DNA of 64,000 nt from the NCBI RefSeq assembly GCF_001461825.1, contig NZ_LLZC01000018.1, positions 248,001 through 312,000 on the forward strand. The letters run 5' to 3'. Position numbers and translations under genes: made by a program. Shown one piece after another: positions 1 to 9,756 of the stretch. Origin of the DNA: Bacillus velezensis (GTDB taxonomy: Bacteria; Bacillota; Bacilli; Bacillales; Bacillaceae). Position 1 is the stretch's first letter, and every line of letters starts with the position of its first letter. Under the pieces are notes generated by a model. That model did no database searches. It saw nothing but the letters and a program-made list of their open reading frames with translations, and was not told the origin of the DNA.

Positions 1-124
1 TTTGATTTAAAGTATCTACATGTTCTTTGTATGAATCAATCAATTCGACATCCATTCCGCCAGCAGACAGATATGCTCCAACAATGGTTCCTAAAGAACC
101 TGCTCCTAAAACTGCAATTCTCAT
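1..124 (-). CDS. Ketopantoate reductase-like protein, N-terminal part only
   Basis: Partial gene running off the left edge. The reverse strand reads ATG at 124 followed by a Rossmann start (MRIAVLGAGSLGTIVGAYLS), which gives the GxGxxG NAD(P)-binding loop typical of 2-dehydropantoate 2-reductase (ApbA/PanE family). An AAGGAGACG ribosome site lies just upstream. Its start is 14 bases from the acetoacetate decarboxylase stop and on the same strand, so the two are probably co-transcribed. Only about 41 residues are visible; a second-copy ketopantoate reductase or a related 2-oxoacid reductase cannot be told apart. Confidence 0.75.
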   Translation of the reverse strand, partial: MRIAVLGAGSLGTIVGAYLSAGGMDVELIDSYKEHVDTLNQ

Positions 125-137
125 TGTAAACGTCTCC

Positions 138-884
138 TTATTTTTCCTCTAAGTAGTTATAAACCGGCTGTGCTGCATTTAAGGTTAAATCCGTAATAAT
201 ATGAGATGCTGAAACAACTTCTAGTACAGGCAAATCTGCAAGCGGTGCCAGAGCATGTTCAAATAATTGAAGCCGCGCCGGTCCAGTCCAGGCACCTTTA
301 ACTTCTATATTCGTTATTTGCGTTCTCACCAAATCACAAACCCTTAAATCACCATTGTAATCAGTAGCAATCTTCACCATAAAATTAGGTCGGCAAATTT
401 CCCTTTTCGCTTTTTCCTTGTCCATTTCGAAATGTTTATATCCCATAGTCGCAGCTGCCACACGAAGACTGCCATAATCCAATGTGCCAACAAGAGTATC
501 AGAGTCTATATACAGCTTAGGGGCACCCAATTTCTTTGGATATGCAGTAAGTTCCCGTCCGCTTGCAATAGCCGGGAAATTGTCTACATACATAGAATGA
601 ACATAATCTCCTTCTTCACCATTAAAGCTGACAGGGATGACTTGTCCCGCCTCTGTATAGGCACCAAGTCCGGAAACATCGGGCATCCACATCACTTCGA
701 ATTTCACTAAAGGTTCAGTAATTTCAAGAGGTTCCGGCACTGCCGCACGTAAAGCTTTTTCATCCGTTCGGTAAATAATATTAAGATATTCCCGGTTAAC
801 AAATTTATAGGTTGGGATAGGATAAGCAGGAGCCGTTAGTGGCGTATTTAAATTTTTTGCTATATCTTTCACATCAATTTTCAT
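138..884 (-). CDS. adc: Acetoacetate decarboxylase
   Basis: A 248-residue protein of the acetoacetate decarboxylase family, which converts acetoacetate to acetone and CO2 through a lysine Schiff base. The sequence ELTAYPKKLGAPKL carries the paired lysines (about K117/K118) that correspond to the Schiff-base lysine and its neighbour in the clostridial enzyme, whose length is similar. It is the first gene of a leftward unit with the reductase-like gene at 1-124 and is divergent from the LysR regulator at 1006, its likely controller. Family members also act on other beta-keto acids, so the physiological substrate is open. I do not recall this gene in B. subtilis 168, so it may be an accessory unit. 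Confidence 0.88.
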   Translation of the reverse strand: MKIDVKDIAKNLNTPLTAPAYPIPTYKFVNREYLNIIYRTDEKALRAAVPEPLEITEPLVKFEVMWMPDVSGLGAYTEAGQVIPVSFNGEEGDYVHSMYVDNFPAIASGRELTAYPKKLGAPKLYIDSDTLVGTLDYGSLRVAAATMGYKHFEMDKEKAKREICRPNFMVKIATDYNGDLRVCDLVRTQITNIEVKGAWTGPARLQLFEHALAPLADLPVLEVVSASHIITDLTLNAAQPVYNYLEEK

Positions 885-972
885 TGAATGACACCCTTTC
901 CTTTTCTTTAACTATGCTATTATCTTACATCCGCATTTACATTTAATCTAATACATAATAAGGTATATATAT

Positions 973-988
973 ATTTATTGAAATAAAT
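973..988. promoter_or_regulatory. Perfect 7-2-7 palindrome, candidate LysR-type operator
   Basis: ATTTATT-GA-AATAAAT sits in the 121-bp gap between the divergent adc and lysR-type genes, 18 bases before the regulator start. LysR regulators usually bind a dyad with a T-N11-A core in such divergent gaps. Its AT-only composition lowers its specificity. Confidence 0.4.
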
Positions 989-1005
989 GAGAGGGGTGCA
1001 GACAG

Positions 1006-1893
1006 ATGGAATTGCTGCAGCTAAAATACTTTCAGACAGTTGCCTATACTGAACATATTTCTAAAGCAGCAGAACAATTAAAGATTGCCCAGCCTTCTTT
1101 AAGTCTCACTATAAAAAGACTTGAGAATGAACTGGGAACAACCTTGTTTGAGAGAAAAGGCAGAAATATTAAGCTGAGTTCAGCAGGGAAAATTCTTTTA
1201 AAACATGTAAACAGGATTTTTACTGAGATTGAAAATGCACAAACGGAAATTCAATTGGAGGAACATCAAATGTCTGACACCATCAGAATATCTATTTCCA
1301 ATCCAAGATTCCTTGCAGGACTGATGAGTGAATATATCAACCGCTCCCCTCAATCAAAAATTCTCCAAGCAATCGGAGTTAAAAGCGAGATCATAACAAG
1401 TTTAAAAAAAGGGGACATTGATTTAGGAATAACAGGTCATCCGATTCAAGATGAAGAGATAGAGAGTTGTGTGCTGGTAAATGAAGATATTGTTCTGGCT
1501 TTGCCCTCAAACCACCGATTTACGGGTAAAACAGAAATTTCTTTACGTCTTGCCGCCGATGAACCATTTATTACCCTTGCTAATAATGAAGAGTACAGCG
1601 GTTTTACAGCCTCGCTTTGTGAGAAAGCCGGTTTCACCCCAAATATTGCATTTGAGGCAGATTCTCATTTACTGGTCGAGATTATAAAGCTGGATCAAGG
1701 TGTTGCGTTGCTTCCTATTTCAGTTTGCAGAACATTGGGGCTGAATTTTATAAAAGTGACTGATCACTCTGCTTCATATCCAGTCGGCTTATCTTGGTTA
1801 AGACATAAGCTGTTATCTTCTTCGATAAGAAATTTTCGTGACTTTATTATGTCGTACTATAAAGATAACTATGAAATGTTTAAGGTTTATTAA
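1006..1893 (+). CDS. LysR-family transcriptional regulator
   Basis: A 295-residue LysR-type regulator. The N-terminal winged helix-turn-helix covers about residues 1-60 (MELLQLKYFQTVAYTEHISK start, then KAAEQLKIAQPSLSLTIKRL), and the rest is the periplasmic-binding-like effector domain. The start ATG follows GAGAGGGG. It is divergent from adc, the classic arrangement for a LysR regulator and its target. The effector is unknown; a keto acid or short organic acid would fit the neighbour. A hairpin at 1970-2001 ends the transcript. Confidence 0.9.
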   Translation: MELLQLKYFQTVAYTEHISKAAEQLKIAQPSLSLTIKRLENELGTTLFERKGRNIKLSSAGKILLKHVNRIFTEIENAQTEIQLEEHQMSDTIRISISNPRFLAGLMSEYINRSPQSKILQAIGVKSEIITSLKKGDIDLGITGHPIQDEEIESCVLVNEDIVLALPSNHRFTGKTEISLRLAADEPFITLANNEEYSGFTASLCEKAGFTPNIAFEADSHLLVEIIKLDQGVALLPISVCRTLGLNFIKVTDHSASYPVGLSWLRHKLLSSSIRNFRDFIMSYYKDNYEMFKVY

Positions 1894-1969
1894 AGGGTTT
1901 CATCATTATTTTTTTGAATTTTTCCCCCAATTCCAATGAGGCGGAAGACTGGCCATTCCCAGATGATAT

Positions 1970-2001
1970 AAAAAAATCCCGCGGCATCCGCGGGATTTTT
2001 C
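1970..2001. terminator. Bidirectional intrinsic terminator
   Basis: AAAAATCCCGCGG-CAT-CCGCGGGATTTTT stem-loop flanked by A and T tracts. It lies between the convergent lysR-type gene and yusP and can serve both. Confidence 0.85.
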
Positions 2002-2005
2002 TTTG

Positions 2006-3616
<1,611 letters not shown>

Positions 3617-3621
3617 CTATT

Positions 3622-4083
3622 CTATTCGTTTTCTTTTTGATCAGCCGCGTATTTCTCGGCGGCTTCCGCTACTTTGCGGATGATGTTCACGGACTGAATC
3701 AGTTCATCGTCAGTCAGAACGGACAGGTTTCGCGCCAGTATCGCTTTCCGTCCTTCCACAACATCTTCGAATTTTGTTTCGCCTTTTTTGGTGAGGCTGA
3801 TGTCGATGACGCGTCTGTCCTGCTGGTTATGTTTGCGGACGATAAGTCCTTTTTGCTCGAGGCGGTCGGCCATCAGCGTCACTGCGCTCGGTTTTACCTC
3901 CATGCGTTCCGCAATTTCGGAAACTTTGCAGCTCCCGTGTTTTTTCAGGCTGGCTAAAACAAATAATTGGGCAGGCGTCACCTCGTGTTTTGCCATGCTT
4001 TCCACCATTTCAGGCTGTATGTTTTGCAGCAGCGTCTGAAGAGATTTCTGGATGTCAGACACATATTGATCCGCGTTTTTCAT
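3622..4083 (-). CDS. yusO: MarR-family regulator
   Basis: A 153-residue MarR repressor with a winged helix around residues 45-110 (CKVSEIAERMEVKPSAVTLM, then QDRRVIDISLTKKG in the wing). It is first in the operon with the exporter yusP. MarR proteins release DNA on binding phenolics, drugs or oxidants; the ligand here is unknown. The ATG follows AGGAGG. A 5-4-5 palindrome 33 bases upstream of the start is its probable operator. Confidence 0.88.
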   Translation of the reverse strand: MKNADQYVSDIQKSLQTLLQNIQPEMVESMAKHEVTPAQLFVLASLKKHGSCKVSEIAERMEVKPSAVTLMADRLEQKGLIVRKHNQQDRRVIDISLTKKGETKFEDVVEGRKAILARNLSVLTDDELIQSVNIIRKVAEAAEKYAADQKENE

Positions 4084-4116
4084 AACTCCTCCTCATCTTG
4101 TTCCTTGAGAAAATAA

Positions 4117-4130
4117 TTAACATTAGTTAA
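4117..4130. promoter_or_regulatory. Candidate MarR (YusO) operator
   Basis: TTAAC-ATTA-GTTAA is a perfect inverted repeat upstream of yusO; the flanking bases extend it nearly symmetrically. MarR repressors commonly bind 14-18 bp AT-rich palindromes over their own promoter. Confidence 0.5.
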
Positions 4131-4169
4131 ATATAAATAAGGATTAATGATAAGTCAATCTTTTTGTGC

Positions 4170-4216
4170 AAAAATAAAAAAAGGATTGATGCTTGTCGAA
4201 AACATCAAATCCTTCT
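4170..4216 (-). terminator. Intrinsic terminator after yusN
   Basis: On the reverse strand AAGGATTTGATG pairs with CATCAATCCTT (one bulge) and is followed by a run of seven T, then ATTTTT. It ends the leftward coat-protein unit. Confidence 0.75.
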
Positions 4217-4221
4217 TCGTT

Positions 4222-4554
4222 TTACTGCTGATAGGGAGACTGCTGCTGAATGGTCTGCCGGAACTTCTCATACGATTGCTGAAGCTTTTGGGTATCGGCT
4301 GCTTCAATGGAATACCAGCCATTTTGAAACATCACATCGTATAATCTTCTTTGCGCTTTTTGTGACTCATCGAAAATCGCCTGAATATCTTGATAAAGAG
4401 ACTCGTGGCTGAACTCGTGCAGGGCTGTGCAATATGAAGACGTGATGTATTTTTCCGTCGTCAGCAGCTCATTCACCAAGTCTCTGTCATTCATTTGCGC
4501 CGTATTGGGCACGGGCGTTTGCGGATTCGTGATTTTTTGATTTTGCTGTTCCAT
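4222..4554 (-). CDS. yusN: CotF-like spore coat protein
   Basis: A 110-residue protein with a Gln/Pro-rich N-terminus and the coat-F helical domain (DRDLVNELLTTEKYITSSYC, then the FDESQKAQRRLYDVMFQNGW helix and a YQQ tail). It matches the yusN position next to yusO. The family is deposited in the spore coat, so mother-cell expression is expected, though I did not identify the promoter. It follows the second small CotF-like gene by 11 bases. Confidence 0.8.
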   Translation of the reverse strand: MEQQNQKITNPQTPVPNTAQMNDRDLVNELLTTEKYITSSYCTALHEFSHESLYQDIQAIFDESQKAQRRLYDVMFQNGWYSIEAADTQKLQQSYEKFRQTIQQQSPYQQ

Positions 4555-4565
4555 GTATTGTCCTC

Positions 4566-4823
4566 CTATTGCATATAGCCTGTTGTTGTCTGTCCGCCTT
4601 GATCGGGGTTCAAGCGGCCCAATATGTGCTGATAATGCTTCTGATGCATCCGGCCGATCTGATCAAGCTCTTGTTTTAACGTCTGATTCTGGCAATGTTC
4701 CGCCATAAAATGCGCTTTTTTCATGGCAAGCAGATTCCAGTTCAGCATGTCCTCAAGATACAAATGGTCTTTCGTTGAGATGACGGCAGGCGGCAAGTTT
4801 CCGTGCTGCTCTTGGTTGTTCAT
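4566..4823 (-). CDS. Small CotF-like spore coat protein
   Basis: An 85-residue protein that starts MNNQEQHGNLPPAV after a GGAGGCG ribosome site. An upstream in-frame extension exists but lacks an internal site. The central part (LYLEDMLNWNLLAMKKAHFM) resembles the first helices of the CotF ferritin-like domain, and the C-terminus is Gln/Gly-rich. It is co-directional with yusN and probably co-transcribed. Function beyond a coat component is unknown. Confidence 0.7.
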   Translation of the reverse strand: MNNQEQHGNLPPAVISTKDHLYLEDMLNWNLLAMKKAHFMAEHCQNQTLKQELDQIGRMHQKHYQHILGRLNPDQGGQTTTGYMQ

Positions 4824-4912
4824 ATAAACGCCTCCTTCAATTCTGTTCTTTTTAGCTTTCTCTGCGATCAGGATTTCATACACGAATAAAAGAAAAAGGA
4901 GGGAGTTCATCC

Positions 4913-5821
4913 TTGCTGCGGAACATATGTTTATTTTTGTCGAAAAATAAAATGCTTACAAAATTCGCCCAGGCTTACGGAATCCGCTTCGGCGCGGGAA
5001 GGTTCGTTGCAGGGGAAACACTCACAGAAGCTGTGAAAACGGTAAAGCGGCTGAACCAAAAAGGGCTGTCGGCTTCGATTGATTATCTAGGTGAATATGC
5101 GGGTTCAGAGAAGGATGCGAAAAGGACGGCGGAAGAATGTAAAAAAGCAATCAGGGCGATTGCCGAGAATCAACTGGATTGTGAGCTGTCTCTGAAATTA
5201 ACATCCATCGGTCTGGATATTTCCGAGAAGCTCGCGGAACAGCATGTCAGAGACATATTGACGGAGGCAAAAGAACGCTGCGTGCCTGTAACGATTGATA
5301 TGGAGGACTATTCAAGATGCGGCCGTACACTCGAGCTGTATAAGCGGTGCAAGCCGGATTTCCCGATGCTCGGCACCGTCATTCAGGCTTATTTGTACCG
5401 GGCAGCTGAAGACATCAGCGGTCTGATGCCATACAAGCCGCGGCTCAGGCTTGTAAAAGGCGCTTATAAAGAATCGGCGGCCGTTGCATTCCCTGATAAA
5501 AAAGCAACCGATCTTCATTTTCAGCAGCTGATTAAGCTGCAGCTTTTGAGCGGCCATGAAACGGCGGTGGCGACTCATGACGATGACATCATTTCTTATA
5601 CGAAAACACTCATAAGCGAACATCAAATTCCCCGGGAGCAGTTTGAATTCCAAATGCTGTACGGCATCAGAACGGAGCGCCAGAAGGAGCTTGCCGAAGA
5701 AGGATACAGGATGAGGGTGTATGTCCCGTACGGAACCGATTGGTACGGGTACCTGATGAGAAGAATCGCCGAGCGCCCGGCAAACGCGGCGTTTGTGCTG
5801 AAAGGGATCTTCAAAAAATAA
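4913..5821 (+). CDS. yusM: Proline dehydrogenase (FAD)
   Basis: A 302-residue PRODH-family TIM-barrel flavoenzyme that oxidises proline to pyrroline-5-carboxylate and feeds electrons to the membrane. Supporting segments are LSLKLTSIGLDIS, TIDMEDYSRC, LRLVKGAYKE and the C-terminal VYVPYGTDWYGYLMRRIAER, which contacts the proline carboxylate and flavin. The start is TTG at 4913, nine bases after AAGGAGGG. It sits upstream of fadN as in B. subtilis, but the antisense gene yuzL and the FadR box lie between, so it is probably transcribed separately. Confidence 0.88.
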   Translation: MLRNICLFLSKNKMLTKFAQAYGIRFGAGRFVAGETLTEAVKTVKRLNQKGLSASIDYLGEYAGSEKDAKRTAEECKKAIRAIAENQLDCELSLKLTSIGLDISEKLAEQHVRDILTEAKERCVPVTIDMEDYSRCGRTLELYKRCKPDFPMLGTVIQAYLYRAAEDISGLMPYKPRLRLVKGAYKESAAVAFPDKKATDLHFQQLIKLQLLSGHETAVATHDDDIISYTKTLISEHQIPREQFEFQMLYGIRTERQKELAEEGYRMRVYVPYGTDWYGYLMRRIAERPANAAFVLKGIFKK

Positions 5822-5843
5822 CGGCTGCTCCAAAAAGCAGCCG
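5812..5843 (-). terminator. Terminator for yuzL, overlapping the yusM 3' end
   Basis: Reverse strand: CGGCTGCT-TTTTGG-AGCAGCCG followed by TTATTTTTT. The same hairpin lies right after the yusM stop but has no T run on the plus strand. Confidence 0.75.
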
Positions 5844-5850
5844 CAGCATG

Positions 5851-5991
5851 TTATTCCATGTTGTCTTTTTTATATTGCTGATTTTGGCTCGTCCGTTTGC
5901 CGCCGCCGTATTTTTGCTTCGGTCCCGCATTTCCTTTCATGCTGGCCGCGCTCACTGCGGCAGAAGACGGATCTTTTCTCCCTCGCACCAT
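5851..5991 (-). CDS. yuzL: YuzL-like small basic protein
   Basis: A 46-residue protein, starting MVRGRKDPSSAAVSAAS and ending in KYGGGKRTSQNQQYKKDNME, on the strand opposite to the flanking genes. A GGAGGTGA site precedes the ATG with good spacing and a terminator follows. The sequence matches what I recall of the YuzL family (N-x-GP-x3-YGGGKR core). Small basic Gln/Lys-rich proteins of this kind in bacilli are often spore-associated, but I cannot assign a role. Confidence 0.7.
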   Translation of the reverse strand: MVRGRKDPSSAAVSAASMKGNAGPKQKYGGGKRTSQNQQYKKDNME

Positions 5992-6143
5992 TCCCTTCAC
6001 CTCCGGGTTTAAGTTTCCCGCCCGCGCCATGGAACATGCGGAAGCCGAAAAATTTAAAAAAATTCCATATTTGCTATTGAAGTCATCCTGAAAATCTTTT
6101 AAGATGAAAGAAGAAAAGGGTTTCATTTTTTTTGCCGAAAAAA

Positions 6144-6161
6144 TGAATGACTATTCATTCA
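6144..6161. promoter_or_regulatory. FadR operator
   Basis: TGAATGACTATTCATTCA fits the Bacillus FadR consensus TGAATGAMTANTCATTCA at every position. It ends 20 bases before the fadN start, where bound FadR would block transcription. Long-chain acyl-CoA is the known inducer. Confidence 0.93.
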
Positions 6162-6181
6162 AAGTTCAAGGGGGATGACTC

Positions 6182-8551
6182 ATGCACAAGTTTATAAAGA
6201 AAGCAGCCGTTCTCGGATCAGGCGTCATGGGGTCCGGAATTGCCGCGCACTTGGCTAACATCGGAATTCCCGTCCTGCTGCTTGATATTGTGCCAAACGA
6301 GCTGACAAAGGATGAGATGAAAAAAGGGCTGACATTAGAAAGCCCGGAGGTCCGCAGCAGGCTGAGCCGATCGGCCATGCAAAAGCTGCTGAAGCAAAAA
6401 CCGGCGCCGCTGACTTCGGCTGCCAATCTCGACTATATAACTGCGGGGAATTTTGAAGATGACGCAGCTCAATTAAAGGATGCTGATTGGATTATTGAAG
6501 TCGTCGTCGAAAATCTTGACGTAAAAAAACAGATTTTCTCACTCGTTGATGAATACCGGAAACCGGGAAGCATCGTGTCGAGCAATACGTCCGGTATCTC
6601 CGTCACAAAAATGGCGGAAGGCCGATCTGCCGATTTTAAAGCCCATTTCTTAGGAACCCATTTCTTTAATCCGGCCCGCTACTTAAAGCTTCTGGAAATC
6701 ATTCCGATTCAGGAAACAGATCCTGACGTGCTGGAGTTTATGACTTCATTTGCAGAAAACACGCTCGGGAAAGGTGTCGTCATCGCGAAAGACACGCCTA
6801 ACTTTATCGCCAACCGCATCGGTACGTACGGCCTGCTGGTCACGGTAAGAGAAATGCTTTCTTCCGGCTGCCGCATCGGCGAGGTGGACACGGTGACCGG
6901 GCCTTTGATCGGCAGACCGAAAAGCGCGACCTTCAGAACCCTTGACGTTGTGGGGCTTGATACTTTCGCCCATGTGGCAAAAAATGTGTATGATAAAGCC
7001 GACGGCGCTGAAAAAGACATGTTTAAGCTGCCTGAATTTATGAATGACATGCTGAAAAACAATTGGCTGGGCAGCAAATCAGGCCAAGGTTTTTACAAAA
7101 AAGAAGGTAAAACAATATATGAACTCGATCCGCTGACCATGACATACGGTGAGCGCTCGAAAATGAAGACGCCCGCTTTAGAAGCCGCCAAACAGGCAAA
7201 GGGTGCCAAAGGCAAAATGAAAGCGCTTATATACTCCGATGACCGCGCCGGACGCCTGCTTTGGAATATTACATCGCAAACACTCTTATACTCAGCCCGG
7301 CTTTTAGGTGAGATCGCTGATGATATCAAAGCGATTGACGACGCCATGAAATGGGGCTTCGGATGGGAGCTCGGCCCGTTTGAGATGTGGGATGCCATCG
7401 GCGTCAGAAAATCAGCGGAGCGGCTCGAAGAAGAAGGCGCAGAAATCCCCGGCTGGGTGAAAGATATGCTTGATCAGGGCCATGAAACATTTTATATGAA
7501 GGAAAACGGAACACCATTTTACTATTCAGACGGCCAATACAGGGCTGTGAAAGAAAATCCGAAACGGATCAGCCTGCAAACGTTAAAAGAAACAAAAGGC
7601 GTTATCACTAAAAACAGCGGCGCAAGTCTGATTGATCTCGGCGATGATGTCGCGCTGCTGGAATTTCATACGAAAAGCAACGCGATCGGCTTAGACATTA
7701 TTCAGATGATTGACAATGCGCTTGAGGAAACCGAGCGGAATTATAAAGGACTTGTCATCGGAAACCAAGGCAGACATTTCTGCGCGGGGGCAAACCTTGC
7801 GATGATTTTGATGGAAGCTCAGGATGATAACTTCATGGAAGTCGATTTTGTCATCCGCCGTTTTCAGCAGACGATGCTGAACATCAAATACAGCGCTAAA
7901 CCCGTTGTCGCGGCGCCATTCGGGATGACACTCGGCGGCGGCACGGAAGTCTGTCTCCCGGCGGCACGCGTTCAGGCGGCGAGCGAATCGTATATGGGTC
8001 TTGTTGAAACCGGCGTCGGCCTTATTCCGGGCGGCGGAGGAAACAAAGAGCTGTACATGAATTATTTGAACGGCGGAAGTGAACTGATGGACGCGGCCAT
8101 TAAAACCTTCGAAACAATCGCGCTTGCCAAAGTGTCCGGTTCGGCACACGAAGCCCGTGATATGCAGATTTTGTCCGCGGCAGACCGTGTCAGCATGAAT
8201 CAGGATCACCTGCTGCACGATGCGAAACAGCTGGCTGCTTCCTTATATGACAGCGGATACCGCCCGCCTGCCCGCAAAAAAGTGAAAGTCACCGGAGAAA
8301 CCGGCTGTGCGGCATTACTGCTCGGAGCAGACCAAATGAGACGGTCGGGTTATTTATCCGATCACGATATGAAGATTGCGAAGAAGCTGGCCCATGTCAT
8401 TGCCGGCGGAAGAGTCCCGTTCGGCACGGAGGTTTCAGAAGAATATTTACTCGAGATTGAAAGAGAAGCCTTTTTAAGCCTCGCTGGCGAGGCGAAATCT
8501 CAAGCGAGAATGCAGCATATGCTCGTCAAAGGCAAACCTTTACGGAACTAG
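6182..8551 (+). CDS. fadN: 3-hydroxyacyl-CoA dehydrogenase / enoyl-CoA hydratase
   Basis: A 789-residue bifunctional beta-oxidation enzyme. The NAD-binding fold opens the protein (VLGSGVMGSGIAAHLANIG), followed by the dehydrogenase C-domain (GTHFFNPARYLKLLEIIP). The crotonase part comes last (about 480-690: GLVIGNQGRHFCAGANLAM, GMTLGGGTEVCLPAARVQ), the reverse of the E. coli FadB order. It is the first gene of fadN-fadA-fadE, with the FadR box immediately upstream. ATG at 6182 follows AAGGGGG. Confidence 0.95.
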   Translation: MHKFIKKAAVLGSGVMGSGIAAHLANIGIPVLLLDIVPNELTKDEMKKGLTLESPEVRSRLSRSAMQKLLKQKPAPLTSAANLDYITAGNFEDDAAQLKDADWIIEVVVENLDVKKQIFSLVDEYRKPGSIVSSNTSGISVTKMAEGRSADFKAHFLGTHFFNPARYLKLLEIIPIQETDPDVLEFMTSFAENTLGKGVVIAKDTPNFIANRIGTYGLLVTVREMLSSGCRIGEVDTVTGPLIGRPKSATFRTLDVVGLDTFAHVAKNVYDKADGAEKDMFKLPEFMNDMLKNNWLGSKSGQGFYKKEGKTIYELDPLTMTYGERSKMKTPALEAAKQAKGAKGKMKALIYSDDRAGRLLWNITSQTLLYSARLLGEIADDIKAIDDAMKWGFGWELGPFEMWDAIGVRKSAERLEEEGAEIPGWVKDMLDQGHETFYMKENGTPFYYSDGQYRAVKENPKRISLQTLKETKGVITKNSGASLIDLGDDVALLEFHTKSNAIGLDIIQMIDNALEETERNYKGLVIGNQGRHFCAGANLAMILMEAQDDNFMEVDFVIRRFQQTMLNIKYSAKPVVAAPFGMTLGGGTEVCLPAARVQAASESYMGLVETGVGLIPGGGGNKELYMNYLNGGSELMDAAIKTFETIALAKVSGSAHEARDMQILSAADRVSMNQDHLLHDAKQLAASLYDSGYRPPARKKVKVTGETGCAALLLGADQMRRSGYLSDHDMKIAKKLAHVIAGGRVPFGTEVSEEYLLEIEREAFLSLAGEAKSQARMQHMLVKGKPLRN

Positions 8552-8561
8552 GAGGGTGTTT

Positions 8562-9737
8562 ATGAGAGAAGCAGTCATTGTGGCCGGTGCGAGAACCCCG
8601 GTCGGTAAAGCGAAAAAAGGATCGCTTGCAGCCGTTCGTCCTGATGATTTAGGCGCGCTTTGTGTAAAAGAAACGCTGAAACGGGCAGGCGGCTATGAAG
8701 GAAATATCGATGACTTAATTATCGGATGCGCAACACCTGAAGCCGAACAAGGATTAAATATGGCGCGGAATATCGGTGCGCTGGCGGGGCTTCCTCATAC
8801 GGTGCCGGCCATTACGGTGAACCGCTACTGCTCTTCCGGGCTCCAATCCATCGCTTACGGTGCTGAAAAAATCATGATCGGCGCGGGTGACACCGTCATT
8901 GCGGGCGGTGCGGAATCCATGTCGCAAGTTCCGATGATGGGGCATGTGACACGGCCGAATATCGCTTTGGCGGAGCATGCGCCTGAGTATTACATGAGCA
9001 TGGGGCACACAGCGGAGCAGGTCGCCGAAACGTACGGCGTATCCAGAGAAGACCAAGATGCATTTGCCGTCCGCAGCCATCAGAATGCCGCAAAAGCCCT
9101 TAAAGAAGGCAAATTCAATGACGAAATCGTGCCGGTTGAAGTATCGCTGACAGAAGTCGGTGATGACCATAAGCCGCGGAAAAAACAATTTACCTTTTCA
9201 CAAGATGAAGGCGTTCGTCCCGGCACATCGGCTGACGTCTTGGCGAAGCTCCGTCCGGCTTTTTCTAAAACGGGAACCGTGACGGCCGGGAACTCTTCAC
9301 AAACAAGTGACGGCGCGGCGGCTGTCATGCTGATGGATCGCGAAAAAGCATCGTCGCTCGGGTTGGCGCCGCTTGTCAAATTCCGTTCCTTTGCCGTAGG
9401 CGGCGTTCCGCCTGAGGTAATGGGGATCGGTCCGATTGAAGCCATTCCGCGGGCGCTCAAGCTTGCCGGACTCGAATTACAGGATATCGGGCTTTTTGAA
9501 TTGAATGAGGCCTTTGCTTCACAGGCCATTCAAGTCATCAGATCGCTTGGGATAGATGAAGAAAAGGTGAACGTCAACGGAGGCGCCATCGCGCTCGGAC
9601 ATCCGCTCGGATGCACGGGAACGAAGCTGACCCTGTCACTCATTCATGAAATGAAACGGAGAAACGAGCAATTCGGCGTGGTGACGATGTGCATCGGAGG
9701 CGGCATGGGCGCTGCCGGCGTATTTGAGCTCATTTAA
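8562..9737 (+). CDS. fadA: Acetyl-CoA acyltransferase (3-ketoacyl-CoA thiolase)
   Basis: A 391-residue thiolase that splits 3-ketoacyl-CoA in the last step of beta-oxidation. The nucleophilic Cys is in VNRYCSSGLQS (about C90), and the C-terminal GGAIALGHPLGCTG and CIGGGMG motifs hold the His and second Cys. The ATG at 8562 is preferred over a GTG two codons upstream because AGGAGG ends at 8555. It follows fadN by 10 bases. Confidence 0.95.
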   Translation: MREAVIVAGARTPVGKAKKGSLAAVRPDDLGALCVKETLKRAGGYEGNIDDLIIGCATPEAEQGLNMARNIGALAGLPHTVPAITVNRYCSSGLQSIAYGAEKIMIGAGDTVIAGGAESMSQVPMMGHVTRPNIALAEHAPEYYMSMGHTAEQVAETYGVSREDQDAFAVRSHQNAAKALKEGKFNDEIVPVEVSLTEVGDDHKPRKKQFTFSQDEGVRPGTSADVLAKLRPAFSKTGTVTAGNSSQTSDGAAAVMLMDREKASSLGLAPLVKFRSFAVGGVPPEVMGIGPIEAIPRALKLAGLELQDIGLFELNEAFASQAIQVIRSLGIDEEKVNVNGGAIALGHPLGCTGTKLTLSLIHEMKRRNEQFGVVTMCIGGGMGAAGVFELI

Positions 9738-9756
9738 AACAAGGGGGAAACGAAGC

